Positions 34,723 to 43,785 of a stretch of DNA of 64,000 nt are shown one piece after another (the first letter of the stretch is position 1; each line of letters opens with the position of its first letter). Under the pieces are notes generated by a model. It worked only from the letters and a program-made list of their open reading frames with translations. It had not been told where the DNA came from and made no database searches. The stretch is from Rhodoferax sp. (GTDB lineage Bacteria > Pseudomonadota > Gammaproteobacteria > Burkholderiales > Burkholderiaceae_C): positions 1 to 64,000 of the forward strand of contig NZ_JAUYQD010000108.1 of NCBI RefSeq assembly GCF_030697375.1, read 5' to 3'. Made by a program: the position numbers and the translations under genes.

Positions 34723-35364
34723 CTACACCTTGGCGGACGCCGCCTTGCGGTCTGCGGCTACTTTCTGTGCCGTGGGCCGCTCGCCAATGAATTTGATGTA
34801 GGGCTTGTAGTCCACTCCCGCCGCCAGCAGCAGGTCTTCACCATAGATGGCACGGCTGGCCATGCCCACCAGGGGCAGGTTATTGAAGGCGACACAATCT
34901 GCCAGTGTGAAGGTATCTCCCGCCACATACGGCGCAAATTTCACCAGGCGCTTGAAACCGGCAATATTTTTTTCCAGTTGCTTGCGAACCCGGCTTTGGC
35001 TGGATTCGCTGACCGTGCCGCCAAAAAAGGCCTGGGCATACAACTCGCGCGCCACCAGCTCCAGGTGCAGGTCGATAAAGGTAATCAATTCGCGCACCTT
35101 GGCGGCAGCATAGGTATCCGTGGGCAGTAGGGCAGGGCGGGGATGGGCTGCTTCCAGGTACTCCAAAATGGCATGGCTCTCGCACAAACTGCCTTGCGGT
35201 GTGCGGATAAAAGGAATCTTACCCAGCGGCGAATGACTCAGAACCGCTTCCTCGGTGCTTTTGGTTGGCACGTACTCTTCAACAAAAGGGATGTCTTTTT
35301 CAAGCAAAGCGAGCTTGACGACGTTGTAGTAGTTGGAAATGGCAAAGCCGCAGAGTGTGATCAT
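34723..35364 (-). CDS. Glutathione S-transferase
   Basis: 213 aa from ATG 35364 (MITLCGFAISNYYNVVKLALLEK). N-terminal thioredoxin-like domain with SPLGKIPFI and ESHAILEYLE (the glutathione gamma-glutamyl binding E-S pair), then an all-helical C-terminal domain ending at the TLADCVAFNNLP N-capping box. The catalytic residue is probably Ser10 or Tyr14 in the first helix. The open frame extends to 35535 but the extra part lacks GST features. Its substrate is unknown. Confidence 0.88.
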   Translation of the reverse strand: MITLCGFAISNYYNVVKLALLEKDIPFVEEYVPTKSTEEAVLSHSPLGKIPFIRTPQGSLCESHAILEYLEAAHPRPALLPTDTYAAAKVRELITFIDLHLELVARELYAQAFFGGTVSESSQSRVRKQLEKNIAGFKRLVKFAPYVAGDTFTLADCVAFNNLPLVGMASRAIYGEDLLLAAGVDYKPYIKFIGERPTAQKVAADRKAASAKV

Positions 35365-35407
35365 GGGTCGGGTCGGGTCGCGTCCGTGTTGTGTGGGTGC
35401 CCGGTAC

Positions 35408-36580
35408 TTACTCTGGTGCCTTGGATGGAGCCTGTGGCGCTGGGATATCCAGGTCAAGGTCCAGGTCCAATTCACCGGTGGGCGGTGTTTTGGGTTGGGC
35501 ACTGTGCCATAGAGCCGGATCGTTTTGCGGCACACGCCGCCGCCAAAGCAACGCCAGAGCGGTCAGCATGGTCAACAGCAATGCGCTTAACACGTAGACC
35601 AGCCAATTGGCATAACGTTCGGCTTCGGCTTTTTGAAGCCGAGCCTCCAAGTCGGCCAAGCCGCGTTGGTTTTGGGTCGTCAGAGTTTTCAGCGTATCCA
35701 CTTCGGACGCCATCTGCTGCACCCGAGCCGCTTGCCGCAAGACCTCTTCTGGAGATGCGTTCAAGGCGCGCCACAAGGCAGCCGCTTCCGCCCGGATTTG
35801 CAGGTTGTCGGTTGGCAGAATAGACAGTTCCGCAGAGGATTTGAGTGCGGGATCCCGCTCCTCCACCAAGTCCAGAAGGTCCAGTTTGAGTCGCGATTTT
35901 CCAGAAGCACGGGCAAACTGGGTGCTCGCCGGAGCGGTAACTCTTTGGGTGCTCTGAACCGACTCCGCTGCCTTGTATGCAACCTTGTCGGCTTTTTGTA
36001 TTTGTTCCTGATCGCTGGCTGGCCGGGACTTGCGTTCCGGGCGAGGCGATGGAGGGATGGGTTTGCTGGTTACTGCGGCTGACGATACGGTGTGGGCAGG
36101 AGCATCGGTTCGCGGTGCCAAGGGCAAGGCTGTTACCCGGCTGGGGAGGGCGACCGACGTGGGTATAGCCACGTCGCTGGGCAATTCCGCCAGAAGCACA
36201 TAGCGTCTGGAACTCTTCTGAAGGCAGCCTGCGCGTAAATAAACCGTTACGACGGGTTCATCCACGGGGATGGAGGAGGTAATTCGCACCACCCCGACCT
36301 GGGCTTGCGCTCCCGGTTCCACAGCGATATGGATTCGGCTGGTGTCCAGCCGTGCATCGGCATGAAAAACATCCGCCTCCACACACGCCGAGGAGACGTT
36401 CTCTTCGTCTGAAAATTGCACCTGAACGGCGAGGTTCAGCGGACTGCCGATCCACACAGTTCCTTGGGCGCGCCCCAGCGTGGCTGCCGCACAGCCAAAC
36501 GCAAGGCCTAATAGACCAATCCCTGAAATTATTTTTTTGTGTAGTAACACGGCAATTTTTTGTTGGCGCGATTCTCGCAC
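35408..36580 (-). CDS. FimV N-terminal-domain protein (periplasmic, membrane-anchored)
   Basis: 390 aa. Signal peptide to about residue 38 (GIGLLGLAFGCAAATLGRAQG), then a FimV-type periplasmic domain (VWIGSPLNLAVQVQFSDEE, SSIPVDEPVVTVYLRAGCLQKSSRRYVLLAEL; two Cys). A Pro/Ser/Thr-rich linker leads to a coiled coil (residues 275-320), one membrane helix (LVYVLSALLLTMLTALALLW) and a short acidic tail with LDLDLDLD. FimV supports type IV pilus assembly and polar localisation. It is divergent from the gene at 36727, which supplies the cytoplasmic FimV-like half. Confidence 0.65.
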   Translation of the reverse strand: MRESRQQKIAVLLHKKIISGIGLLGLAFGCAAATLGRAQGTVWIGSPLNLAVQVQFSDEENVSSACVEADVFHADARLDTSRIHIAVEPGAQAQVGVVRITSSIPVDEPVVTVYLRAGCLQKSSRRYVLLAELPSDVAIPTSVALPSRVTALPLAPRTDAPAHTVSSAAVTSKPIPPSPRPERKSRPASDQEQIQKADKVAYKAAESVQSTQRVTAPASTQFARASGKSRLKLDLLDLVEERDPALKSSAELSILPTDNLQIRAEAAALWRALNASPEEVLRQAARVQQMASEVDTLKTLTTQNQRGLADLEARLQKAEAERYANWLVYVLSALLLTMLTALALLWRRRVPQNDPALWHSAQPKTPPTGELDLDLDLDIPAPQAPSKAPE

Positions 36581-36726
36581 GGCTTGGAAGCAGGCTGGGA
36601 GTTGGTGAAAGTACCTATGGTCATAGCCACAATCGCATGCGTCTCAGGTTCTAAACCATAGTCGGGTGCAAAGTCTCTAGGGTGAGTCATCGCTTTGATG
36701 AATAATACGCCCCAAAGGATGGAGGC

Positions 36727-38211
36727 ATGAAAGCGCGAACCCATGGGGAGTGGACGCCAAACCTGGCCTCATCCAATGGCTTGCTCAATGGGAATATCTT
36801 GCTTTCCACGTCTTCACTGTCCGAATCCTCTGTCCAAACCGCCCCTGTTCAAGCGCAGAACATGGGTGGAGGGGCGCAACAGTTGGATCAGTTGGAGTCG
36901 CAGATCAAGGCGCTGCACCAACAGGCGCTTGGCACGCAAACCACGCTCCAGCAACTCCAAACCCAGAATGCCAAAAATTTGCCATTTGGCATTGCGTCCG
37001 ATGCGTCTTGGGTTTTGGGTGCGGAGGGGCTTGTTCTGGGCTTAGGTGCCCTGGTTCTGGGGGGCGTTTTGGGGTGGTATGCCTGGCGCCGTCCCGTCGC
37101 CAAGTCAGCTATGGTGGAGGCGGATTTTGCCGACAGCCGTATTTACCTCAAGGAGGAAGGCCAAGAACCGCAGCCTGGCGTTTTCAAAACACCCGAAGTG
37201 CAAGTAGCTGCCAGCGCGCCTGCGCATGCATTCACGCGGAACTTTCCTGAAGAGGCGGATTTTGCGCAGTCTGCCCCAATCGCTGAATCGGAGTCGGTGC
37301 TGAATTTGTTTTGGGATGATGCGCCCCCTGCGCAGTCCGAAACGGTGGAAGACATGCTGGAGCCCATGCGCAGTGCAGACCCCAGTCCATTTGCGCCGCC
37401 TTCCCCGTCTCTGGAGTTTGATCCCGAGGTGGCGGCAAGTGAGGTGGAGCGGGTGCGCAAGTCATTGGCAGACAAACGCGATGCCCGAGCCAGGCAGCGT
37501 ATGTATGACGATTGGCCGCGCGACTCCCTGCACCCTGCACCTACTCACGCAGACATACCGGAACATGACATTGAACCTGCTGGAGCCGAGACGCACTTGG
37601 AGGGCCCTGATGTTGCTCCATCGTTCACGGTGCTGGACGCGCAGCAAGCCCTTCCTCCCAGTGATGAGGTCGATCTGGCGCTCGACTTGGATTTGGATTT
37701 GGACTTGGGCGCTGATTCTGAGGACGAACCTGAGCCCGTGCCCGTGCCCGATTTGATGGCCCAGGCCATGAAGGATTTGGGCAATCACTCCCTGGAGCCT
37801 CCAGTGGATGTAATGCCCCATTCGGATGCACCCGAGCCCGAACTGCCGATGGACAGTTCTGCCGCTGCGCAGGAGGTCTGGCATGAAGATGAACCCATGG
37901 TCGAATTCGAATTCATGCCCCGGGCTGAAACGCAAGACACGGTGCCGAACCTGGCCCTGTTGGAGCCCATTCAGGCCATGGACACAGAGGCGGATGCCCA
38001 CGTCGCGCCCAACCCGACGGTGCAGTTGGAGCTGGCCCATGAATTTCTGGCCCTGGATTTGCTCCAGGGAGCCCGTGAACTGGCTTTGGAAGTGTTGGAA
38101 TGCGGTGACACCGCCCTCCAATCACAAGCACAAGCACTTATTGACCAGCTCGACACCATGGAGACCGCGCAGCGCGTAGGTGCCCTGATCGACTCACCTG
38201 CTGTGATCTAG
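36727..38211 (+). CDS. FimV C-terminal-like protein (membrane helix, acidic region, TPR motif)
   Basis: 494 aa. A Gln-rich coiled coil at residues 50-85 precedes one membrane helix at 98-120 and a long acidic, Pro-rich cytoplasmic region with LDLDLDLD near 320. The last 60 residues (VQLELAHEFLALDLLQGARELALEVLECGD) are the FimV C-terminal TPR-like motif. No signal peptide is visible before the membrane helix. With the divergent FimV N-domain gene this looks like one FimV split over two proteins. Function inferred: polar scaffold for pili or motility. Confidence 0.6.
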   Translation: MKARTHGEWTPNLASSNGLLNGNILLSTSSLSESSVQTAPVQAQNMGGGAQQLDQLESQIKALHQQALGTQTTLQQLQTQNAKNLPFGIASDASWVLGAEGLVLGLGALVLGGVLGWYAWRRPVAKSAMVEADFADSRIYLKEEGQEPQPGVFKTPEVQVAASAPAHAFTRNFPEEADFAQSAPIAESESVLNLFWDDAPPAQSETVEDMLEPMRSADPSPFAPPSPSLEFDPEVAASEVERVRKSLADKRDARARQRMYDDWPRDSLHPAPTHADIPEHDIEPAGAETHLEGPDVAPSFTVLDAQQALPPSDEVDLALDLDLDLDLGADSEDEPEPVPVPDLMAQAMKDLGNHSLEPPVDVMPHSDAPEPELPMDSSAAAQEVWHEDEPMVEFEFMPRAETQDTVPNLALLEPIQAMDTEADAHVAPNPTVQLELAHEFLALDLLQGARELALEVLECGDTALQSQAQALIDQLDTMETAQRVGALIDSPAVI

Positions 38212-39483
38212 TCAAGCCATGGTGCGTGGGCGCAACACAAAATAAGACAGCAAGCCCAACACAATGCCCCAGCAGGCTGAGCCCAAACCCAGCAAGGTGA
38301 CGTTGGAGGCGGTGACGATAAAAGTGACCAGTGCCGCCTCGCGCTCGGACGGTTCGGCCATCGCGTTCACCATGCCACCTTGGATCGCGCCCAGCAAGGC
38401 CAAGCCCGCCACCGTGGTCACCAAGGCTGGTGGCAAATGGGAGAAGGTGTAGGTGATGGAGCCCGCAAAACTGCCGATGAGCAGATAAAACGCGCCGCAG
38501 GCCACGCCTGCCACCCAACGCTTGTCCATGCGCTGGTGCGCCTCTGGTCCGGTGCAAATGGCGGCGGTGATGGCCGCCAAGTTGACTCCGTGCGAACCAA
38601 ACGGCGCCAGCAACAGGCTGGCCCAGCCGGTGCCGGTCACCAGTTTGCTGGTAGGTACCTGGTAATTGGCCGCGCGCAGCACGGCCACGCCGGGAACCTG
38701 CTGCCCGGTCAGGCACAGCACCGCCAAAGGCAGGCCCAAACTCACAATGGCTTGCAGCGAAAACGCGGGGGTGGTCCAGACTGGAGCGGTCAGGCCAAAA
38801 ACGGCGGTGCCGGTGGTGGATGCATCCTGCAGGTTCTCCAGCGCGCCCCAGCCCAGCAATGCCCACAAGGCGATGCCTAGCAACAAGGTGAGTGCGATGG
38901 CATACCGCGCGGAATAACGTTTAAAAAGCAAATACCCCACAAACATGGAGCCCACCAGCCAGGGCGCTCCGCTGATCTGGCTGCGCGCTGCGGAAAACGC
39001 ATCCACCCCAAAACGCATCAAAATGCCCGCCAGCATGGCCGCGCACAGGCTTTTGGGGATGATGGCCATCAGCCGCTCAAAGATACCGGTCATGCCGATC
39101 AACACCAGGGCCGCCGCCGCCACGATGTAGGCGCCTATGGCCTGGTTGTAGGGCAGGGTGGCCAGCCCGCCCACCAGCAGGGCCGCACCAGGGGTGTTCC
39201 AGGCACAGACCACGGGGATTTTGTGCCGCCAGCTCATCCACACGCTGCACACGCCCGCACCGATGGAGATGGCCCATACCCAGGAGGCGAGTTGCCCTTG
39301 GGTCAGGTGGGCGGCTTGTGCCGCCTGCAAAACCAGCAAAAAAGGGCCGGCATAGGAGATGAGCACCGCAATCAGCCCCGCCAGCACGGCGGGAAACAGG
39401 TCGTGGGCCAAGCGCAGCAGGTTGTTGCCCTGGGCTGCGTTGGGGCCGGTCGCGGGAATAGGGTGGAGTTGGGGTGTAGTCAT
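38212..39483 (-). CDS. benE: BenE-family transporter
   Basis: 423-aa inner-membrane protein with about 12 hydrophobic segments. The VVCAWNTPGAALL motif near residue 95 and the C-terminal FGSHGVNLAAITAAICTGPEAH segment near 300 are characteristic of BenE, a proton-coupled benzoate permease family. The start chosen is ATG 39483 (MTTPQLHP); ATG 39492 is also in frame. Divergent from a MocR-type regulator over 88 bases with a clear inverted repeat. No benzoate catabolic genes lie nearby, so the substrate is uncertain. Confidence 0.85.
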   Translation of the reverse strand: MTTPQLHPIPATGPNAAQGNNLLRLAHDLFPAVLAGLIAVLISYAGPFLLVLQAAQAAHLTQGQLASWVWAISIGAGVCSVWMSWRHKIPVVCAWNTPGAALLVGGLATLPYNQAIGAYIVAAAALVLIGMTGIFERLMAIIPKSLCAAMLAGILMRFGVDAFSAARSQISGAPWLVGSMFVGYLLFKRYSARYAIALTLLLGIALWALLGWGALENLQDASTTGTAVFGLTAPVWTTPAFSLQAIVSLGLPLAVLCLTGQQVPGVAVLRAANYQVPTSKLVTGTGWASLLLAPFGSHGVNLAAITAAICTGPEAHQRMDKRWVAGVACGAFYLLIGSFAGSITYTFSHLPPALVTTVAGLALLGAIQGGMVNAMAEPSEREAALVTFIVTASNVTLLGLGSACWGIVLGLLSYFVLRPRTMA

Positions 39484-39545
39484 GGCAACCATGGTGCCCG
39501 TAGATCGGCGGAATTTGCCGCCAGACGGCGCATGCCTTATGCTGT

Positions 39546-39570
39546 ACAGATGCCAAAAAACACCATCTGT
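39546..39570. promoter_or_regulatory. Inverted-repeat operator between benE and the MocR gene
   Basis: ACAGATG (39546-39552) and CATCTGT (39564-39570) are perfect reverse complements separated by 11 bases. They end one base before the MocR ATG. The position suggests autoregulation and joint control of benE. Confidence 0.55.
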
Positions 39571-39571
39571 G

Positions 39572-41032
39572 ATGCAGCACAGTTACCTTGAGCTGGCCGA
39601 ACGCCTGGTGCAAGACATCCAGGCCGACCGTTATCGGATGGGTGAGCGCCTGCCCTCCGTGCGCCAGTATGCGGCGGCGCAGGGGGTGAGTGTGTCCACC
39701 ACCACACGCTGCTATCGCCATCTGGAGACCCTGGGCTTTGTGCACGCCCGCTCCAAATCCGGCATGTTTGTGGCCGACTGGAAGGCGCAGCAGGCCAGTC
39801 GGCGCGCAGCCGTGCAAACCAGCGGTGCCGCAGACAGCCAGAGGCCGGTGGAGTATGACAAGCTGGTGTCCTTGCAGCACCGCATGACCCAGCTGTATTC
39901 CCTGACCGCACAGCCCTTGCATTTGCCCCTGCATTTGGCCAATGCGGCGTCCGAGTGGTACCCCTGTGAGGCGCTGGCGCGTATCGGCCAGCGGGTGCTG
40001 CGCAACAACCCTGCGGCCATAGGCGCCTATCCCACCGGCACCGGTTTGCCGGCCTTGAAGGCGGAGTTGATCCAGGGCCTGGCCCGCTGCGGGGTGGACC
40101 TGCAAGCGCAAGATATCTTGGTGACCAACGGCAGCACCGAGGCGCTCAACGTGGCCCTGCGCGCCGTGGCGCAACCGGGAGACGCGGTCATCGTGGAGTC
40201 ACCCGTGTATTTTGGGCTGCTACAGATGATCGAAAACCTGGGTCTCAAGGCCGTGGAGGTGCCTTGTGTGCCCGGTGCGGGCATCAGTCTGGAGGCGCTG
40301 GAGTACGCGCTGGAGCACCACAGCGGCGTGCGTGCGGTGGTGGCCATGCCCAACTTCCAAAACCCGCTGGGTTGCGCCATGACGGAGAAAAACAAGCGGC
40401 GCCTGCTTAAATTGGTGGAGCAGCATGACATCGCCTTGATCGAAGACGATGTATTTGGTGAACTGTCCCACGCGCAAGAGAATGAACACGAGCGTCCCCA
40501 GCCCGTGAAAGCCTGGGACCGCCAAGGCAGGGTCATTTACTGTGGCTCGTGCAGCAAGAGCGTGGCCCCCGCGTTCCGTTTGGGCTGGATAGCCGGGGGC
40601 CGCTACCAGGCGCGTATTGAATCCCTCAAGCTCAGCCACTCGCTGGTAACCCCCTTGTTTGAACAGAGGGTGTTGGCCGAGTTCATGAAGGGCGGTGGCA
40701 TGCCGTCGCACCTGCGCAAACTGCGCGAGCGGCTGGGCGCCAACGTGCCCCTGGCGCTGGAGGCGGTGCGCCAGCATTTCCCGGCAGGTACCCAGGTGGT
40801 GAGCCCGGCCGGAGGCTGGTGGCTGTGGATCGAGTTGCCCAGCCACATCGACACCCTGGCCCTGCTGCGCCAGTCGGTCGGCTTGGGCATTGCGTTCACA
40901 CCGGGGGTGCTGTTTTCAGCAACGCCCAAGTTTTCGAACCACATGCGGCTCAATATTGGGCGCCCTTGGGGGCGGGAGATGGAGCAGGGCATCAAAAGCC
41001 TGGGCTTGCTGGCCTGCCAGCAACGGGGTTGA
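39572..41032 (+). CDS. MocR-type GntR regulator with aminotransferase domain
   Basis: 486 aa from ATG 39572 (MQHSYLELAERLVQDI). Residues 1-75 form a GntR winged helix (YRMGERLPSVRQYAAAQGVSVSTTTRCYRHLE). The rest is a fold-type I aminotransferase-like domain with TNGSTEALN, AMPNFQNPLG, and the PLP lysine in CGSCSKSVAPAFRLGW. MocR proteins sense PLP-linked ligands. The frame is open upstream, but the earlier part overlaps benE and has no domain. Likely regulates divergent benE. Confidence 0.88.
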   Translation: MQHSYLELAERLVQDIQADRYRMGERLPSVRQYAAAQGVSVSTTTRCYRHLETLGFVHARSKSGMFVADWKAQQASRRAAVQTSGAADSQRPVEYDKLVSLQHRMTQLYSLTAQPLHLPLHLANAASEWYPCEALARIGQRVLRNNPAAIGAYPTGTGLPALKAELIQGLARCGVDLQAQDILVTNGSTEALNVALRAVAQPGDAVIVESPVYFGLLQMIENLGLKAVEVPCVPGAGISLEALEYALEHHSGVRAVVAMPNFQNPLGCAMTEKNKRRLLKLVEQHDIALIEDDVFGELSHAQENEHERPQPVKAWDRQGRVIYCGSCSKSVAPAFRLGWIAGGRYQARIESLKLSHSLVTPLFEQRVLAEFMKGGGMPSHLRKLRERLGANVPLALEAVRQHFPAGTQVVSPAGGWWLWIELPSHIDTLALLRQSVGLGIAFTPGVLFSATPKFSNHMRLNIGRPWGREMEQGIKSLGLLACQQRG

Positions 41033-41150
41033 TTAGTTCTTTCGGATATTCAGTCTATTTTTTGTTTGTAACCTCGTGCAAAATCAGCCGCTGTCTTGAT
41101 GGCGGGCAATTTTGGTTGCCGACCCTTCCTCCAATCACACTGGGCACTAC

Positions 41151-42038
41151 ATGAGTATTTTTGATCGCTTCTGGGGCGCATCCAAGAAGACCGTGGCACC
41201 GCAGGCCAAGGCGGTCGGGGCTGCGCAGCCGGAAGTCGGCGGGTTGGGCCCGGATGCGGTGGAACGTAGAAACCGCAAGCGCAAAAATGCGCATCGGGGT
41301 GCCAAGGCACTCATCATTGACGACTCGGCCACGGTGGTGGCCGTATTGCGCAAGATCCTGCGTTCCGCCGGATACGCCACCCGGGAAGCGCCGGATGCGG
41401 AAAAAGGCTTGGCCATGATCGCCGAGGACAAGCCGGATTTGGTATTTCTCGATATTGTGTTGCCGGGCATGAACGGTTTTGGTGCCTTGCGGGTGATCCG
41501 CAAAGACCCGACCACCCAGCATATCCCGGTCATCATGATCAGTGGCAATGAACACGCCACCGAACAGTTCTATGCCAACCGCATCGGGGCAGACGACTTC
41601 ATGAAAAAACCGTTTTCCCGCTTTGAGGTGTTCGCCCACATCGAAACCTTGCTCGATGAAAACCGGGTACCGCGCAGAAAAACCGACCCTAGAGCCGCAC
41701 TGAAGCCAGTTGACGCCACCGTTGCCGCACCATCGGGTGCAGCGGGACCGGTGTCCGAGAAAGCGCCAGCGCCCGCAGCCCCGGTGTTTTGGTCTTCGTT
41801 GGATGCGCGCAAGGAGCTCACCGCCATGGGCTTGCAGTACTTCAACCCGGCGCAGTTTTTTGCCGCCATCCGCCGTGGTGACCAGTTGGCGGTGGAATTG
41901 TTCATCGCCAGTGGCGGCATTACGGTGGACCAAGCTTTTGAAAACGAAACCGCGCTGAGTGTTGCCCAAAAAGCCGCTTCGCCCGCCATGGTGACGCTGC
42001 TGCAAGGCCACGCCGACGGGCCCCATTCTGGACAGTAA
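41151..42038 (+). CDS. Response regulator (REC) with C-terminal extension
   Basis: 295 aa. A basic N-terminal linker (residues 1-50, RRNRKRKNAHRG) precedes a REC domain: acidic pair D57/D58, phosphoacceptor D101 in LVFLDIVLPGMNG, Lys in DDFMKKPFS. After an Ala/Pro linker the C-terminal 75 residues (FFAAIRRGDQLAVELFIASGGITVDQAFENETALSVAQ) look like ankyrin-type repeats, so the output is probably protein binding rather than DNA binding. Its partner kinase is not adjacent. There is no obvious RBS. Confidence 0.8.
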   Translation: MSIFDRFWGASKKTVAPQAKAVGAAQPEVGGLGPDAVERRNRKRKNAHRGAKALIIDDSATVVAVLRKILRSAGYATREAPDAEKGLAMIAEDKPDLVFLDIVLPGMNGFGALRVIRKDPTTQHIPVIMISGNEHATEQFYANRIGADDFMKKPFSRFEVFAHIETLLDENRVPRRKTDPRAALKPVDATVAAPSGAAGPVSEKAPAPAAPVFWSSLDARKELTAMGLQYFNPAQFFAAIRRGDQLAVELFIASGGITVDQAFENETALSVAQKAASPAMVTLLQGHADGPHSGQ

Positions 42039-42079
42039 TACCGCCTCCCTTTTCATCAACGTACAACTCAGGGTGAACC

Positions 42080-42940
42080 ATGCGATTTTCAGAAGACAAA
42101 CTGGCCTCATTGCAATGCAGCGATCAGGTCAAACGCCCGATCCATATCTGGGCACCTGAACGCCCCCGCGCCGTCATCTTGGCCATCCACGGTGGCATGG
42201 CGCATGCGGGTGACTTCGTCACGCCGGCCCTGTTTTTCCGCGAACATGGCTTTGCCACGGTCAGTTTTGACATGTGTGGGCACGATGGCCAAAAGCGCGT
42301 CGATATTCCCGGCTTTGACAGCTTTTTAAGCGACGCCGAGCTGTTTTTGAAGTGGGTCAAAGCCACTTACCCCGGTCTGCCGATTTTTGTCATGGGGCAC
42401 TCCATGGGGGCTTTGATTGCCAGCCATCTGGAACTGGGACGCTTTGCCAAAGACCGCGATATTAAAGGCTTTGTCCTGTCCTCGCCGTACTACGTCAATG
42501 CCGTCAAGGTGCCCAAAGTTCTGGTGTGGTTTTCTGATTCGCTGGCCAAGGCCTTTCCGAAGATGAAAGTGCCACTGGAGTCCCTGACCCGTTTCCTGAC
42601 CCACGACCCGGCCATCACCGCACGGCACTTTGCCGACGAAAAAGACCATATCCGGGCCACCGAAGTGACATTCCGCTTTGCCGCCGCTTTGCTGGGTGCG
42701 CAATCGGCGCTGGTGGGCAAGCTCTCCGCATGGACCCATCCCGTGTTCGCCGTGGTGGCAGGGGACGACAAACTGGCGGACGCACAAGCCGGGCAGGCCA
42801 TGCTCAAAACCATTCCGCAAAAGTTGCTGGAGATGCACCTCTACCCGCAAAACTTCCACGAAAACTTCAACGAACTCAATCGCACCCAGATCTTTGGCGA
42901 TATTCTGGGCTGGCTGAATAAGCGATTGTTAGTGGCCTAA
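42080..42940 (+). CDS. Alpha/beta hydrolase, monoacylglycerol-lipase-like
   Basis: 286 aa serine hydrolase (Hydrolase_4 type). The oxyanion segment is AIHGGMAHAGDF near residue 36; the nucleophile S108 lies in GHSMGA. The acid is probably the Asp in VAGDDKLAD, and the catalytic His lies in NFHENFNE near the C-terminus. These are the lysophospholipase/MGL family hallmarks. It is cytoplasmic, with no signal peptide. Followed by an inverted pair of interspersed repeats. Confidence 0.85.
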   Translation: MRFSEDKLASLQCSDQVKRPIHIWAPERPRAVILAIHGGMAHAGDFVTPALFFREHGFATVSFDMCGHDGQKRVDIPGFDSFLSDAELFLKWVKATYPGLPIFVMGHSMGALIASHLELGRFAKDRDIKGFVLSSPYYVNAVKVPKVLVWFSDSLAKAFPKMKVPLESLTRFLTHDPAITARHFADEKDHIRATEVTFRFAAALLGAQSALVGKLSAWTHPVFAVVAGDDKLADAQAGQAMLKTIPQKLLEMHLYPQNFHENFNELNRTQIFGDILGWLNKRLLVA

Positions 42941-42942
42941 AG

Positions 42943-43022
42943 TGCCTCCAGCCCTTATGCAGTAAGCGTAAGCAGCTATAAAAAATATAGCGATAGCTTG
43001 CGCTTGTTACATAGGGCTATCG
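42943..43022. repeat. Interspersed repeat copy F, inverted dimer
   Basis: The left part is a reverse-orientation copy (reverse complement core GCTATATTTTTTATAGC, then TGCTTACGC and AAGGGCTGGAGGC). The right part repeats GATAGCTTGCGC and AGGGCTA in plus orientation. The head-to-head arrangement lies between two convergent genes and may act as a bidirectional terminator. Confidence 0.65.
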
Positions 43023-43028
43023 GATAAC

Positions 43029-43616
43029 TCAGGGCTGATCAATCCCCAAAAACTCCGCCAGCGCGGGCGTGCTCAAGGCGCCGTTGTTGCTCACCACCTG
43101 GCCGGTGCGTGTATTGCGGGCCAGGATATAGGGCACGGAATCGACGCCCAGGCTGTTGAACAACTGGGTATTTTTCTTAATGGCCTGCTCCAACTCGGCC
43201 GGTATATTGGCCGATGCGGCAATGCCCCCGGTGCCCGCCAAGACCGATTTTTCGTGTTCAGCCATCAGTTCCGCCGGGTTGGCCGCGGCCAGCAAGGCGG
43301 CGCCCTGGGGGGTGCTTTTGCCACCCATGATGGCCACCGGTATCCACACAAACTTCACTTTTTTGAGCAGTGGAACCGAGGCTTCCCACAGGTGGCCGCA
43401 GTGCGGGCATTGGGGGTCAAACAGCACATACACGGTGTTGGCACTCATCACCGCTCCTACGGTAAACCCCTTGCCCTGGGCTGCCACGGCCTCGTAGGGT
43501 TGGGCCGGTTTGCTGGTGGGTGCGGTGGCGGAGTCCGTGGAAGATTGCTGTGAACAGCCGCCCATGACCAGGGTGAGTGCGGCGAAGAGGGCAAGGGCCA
43601 GTGGTGGGGTTTTCAA
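43029..43616 (-). CDS. DsbC/DsbG-like thioredoxin-fold lipoprotein
   Basis: 195 aa. The signal peptide ends in a lipobox (LVMGGC, Cys21), so it should be lipid-anchored in the periplasm. After a Ser/Thr/Pro linker comes a thioredoxin fold with CPHC in FDPQCPHCGHLW and a cis-Pro loop near DSVPYIL. No N-terminal DsbC dimerisation domain is present. Likely a periplasmic disulfide oxidoreductase; partner unknown. Confidence 0.8.
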   Translation of the reverse strand: MKTPPLALALFAALTLVMGGCSQQSSTDSATAPTSKPAQPYEAVAAQGKGFTVGAVMSANTVYVLFDPQCPHCGHLWEASVPLLKKVKFVWIPVAIMGGKSTPQGAALLAAANPAELMAEHEKSVLAGTGGIAASANIPAELEQAIKKNTQLFNSLGVDSVPYILARNTRTGQVVSNNGALSTPALAEFLGIDQP

Positions 43617-43785
43617 GTGAATTCCTTTGGTGCTTCAGAAAATTGCGGACTGGTGGTGGAGCTTACACGGCGGCCAAAGGTTCCCGGCGCACCCCGCCGG
43701 GTCTGAAGGGTGCGTTTGCGGTGCATCAACGCGGCTTGCAGCGCAGCGTGTCAGCATGGGCGGTTCCATTGCACGGAGGTACACC

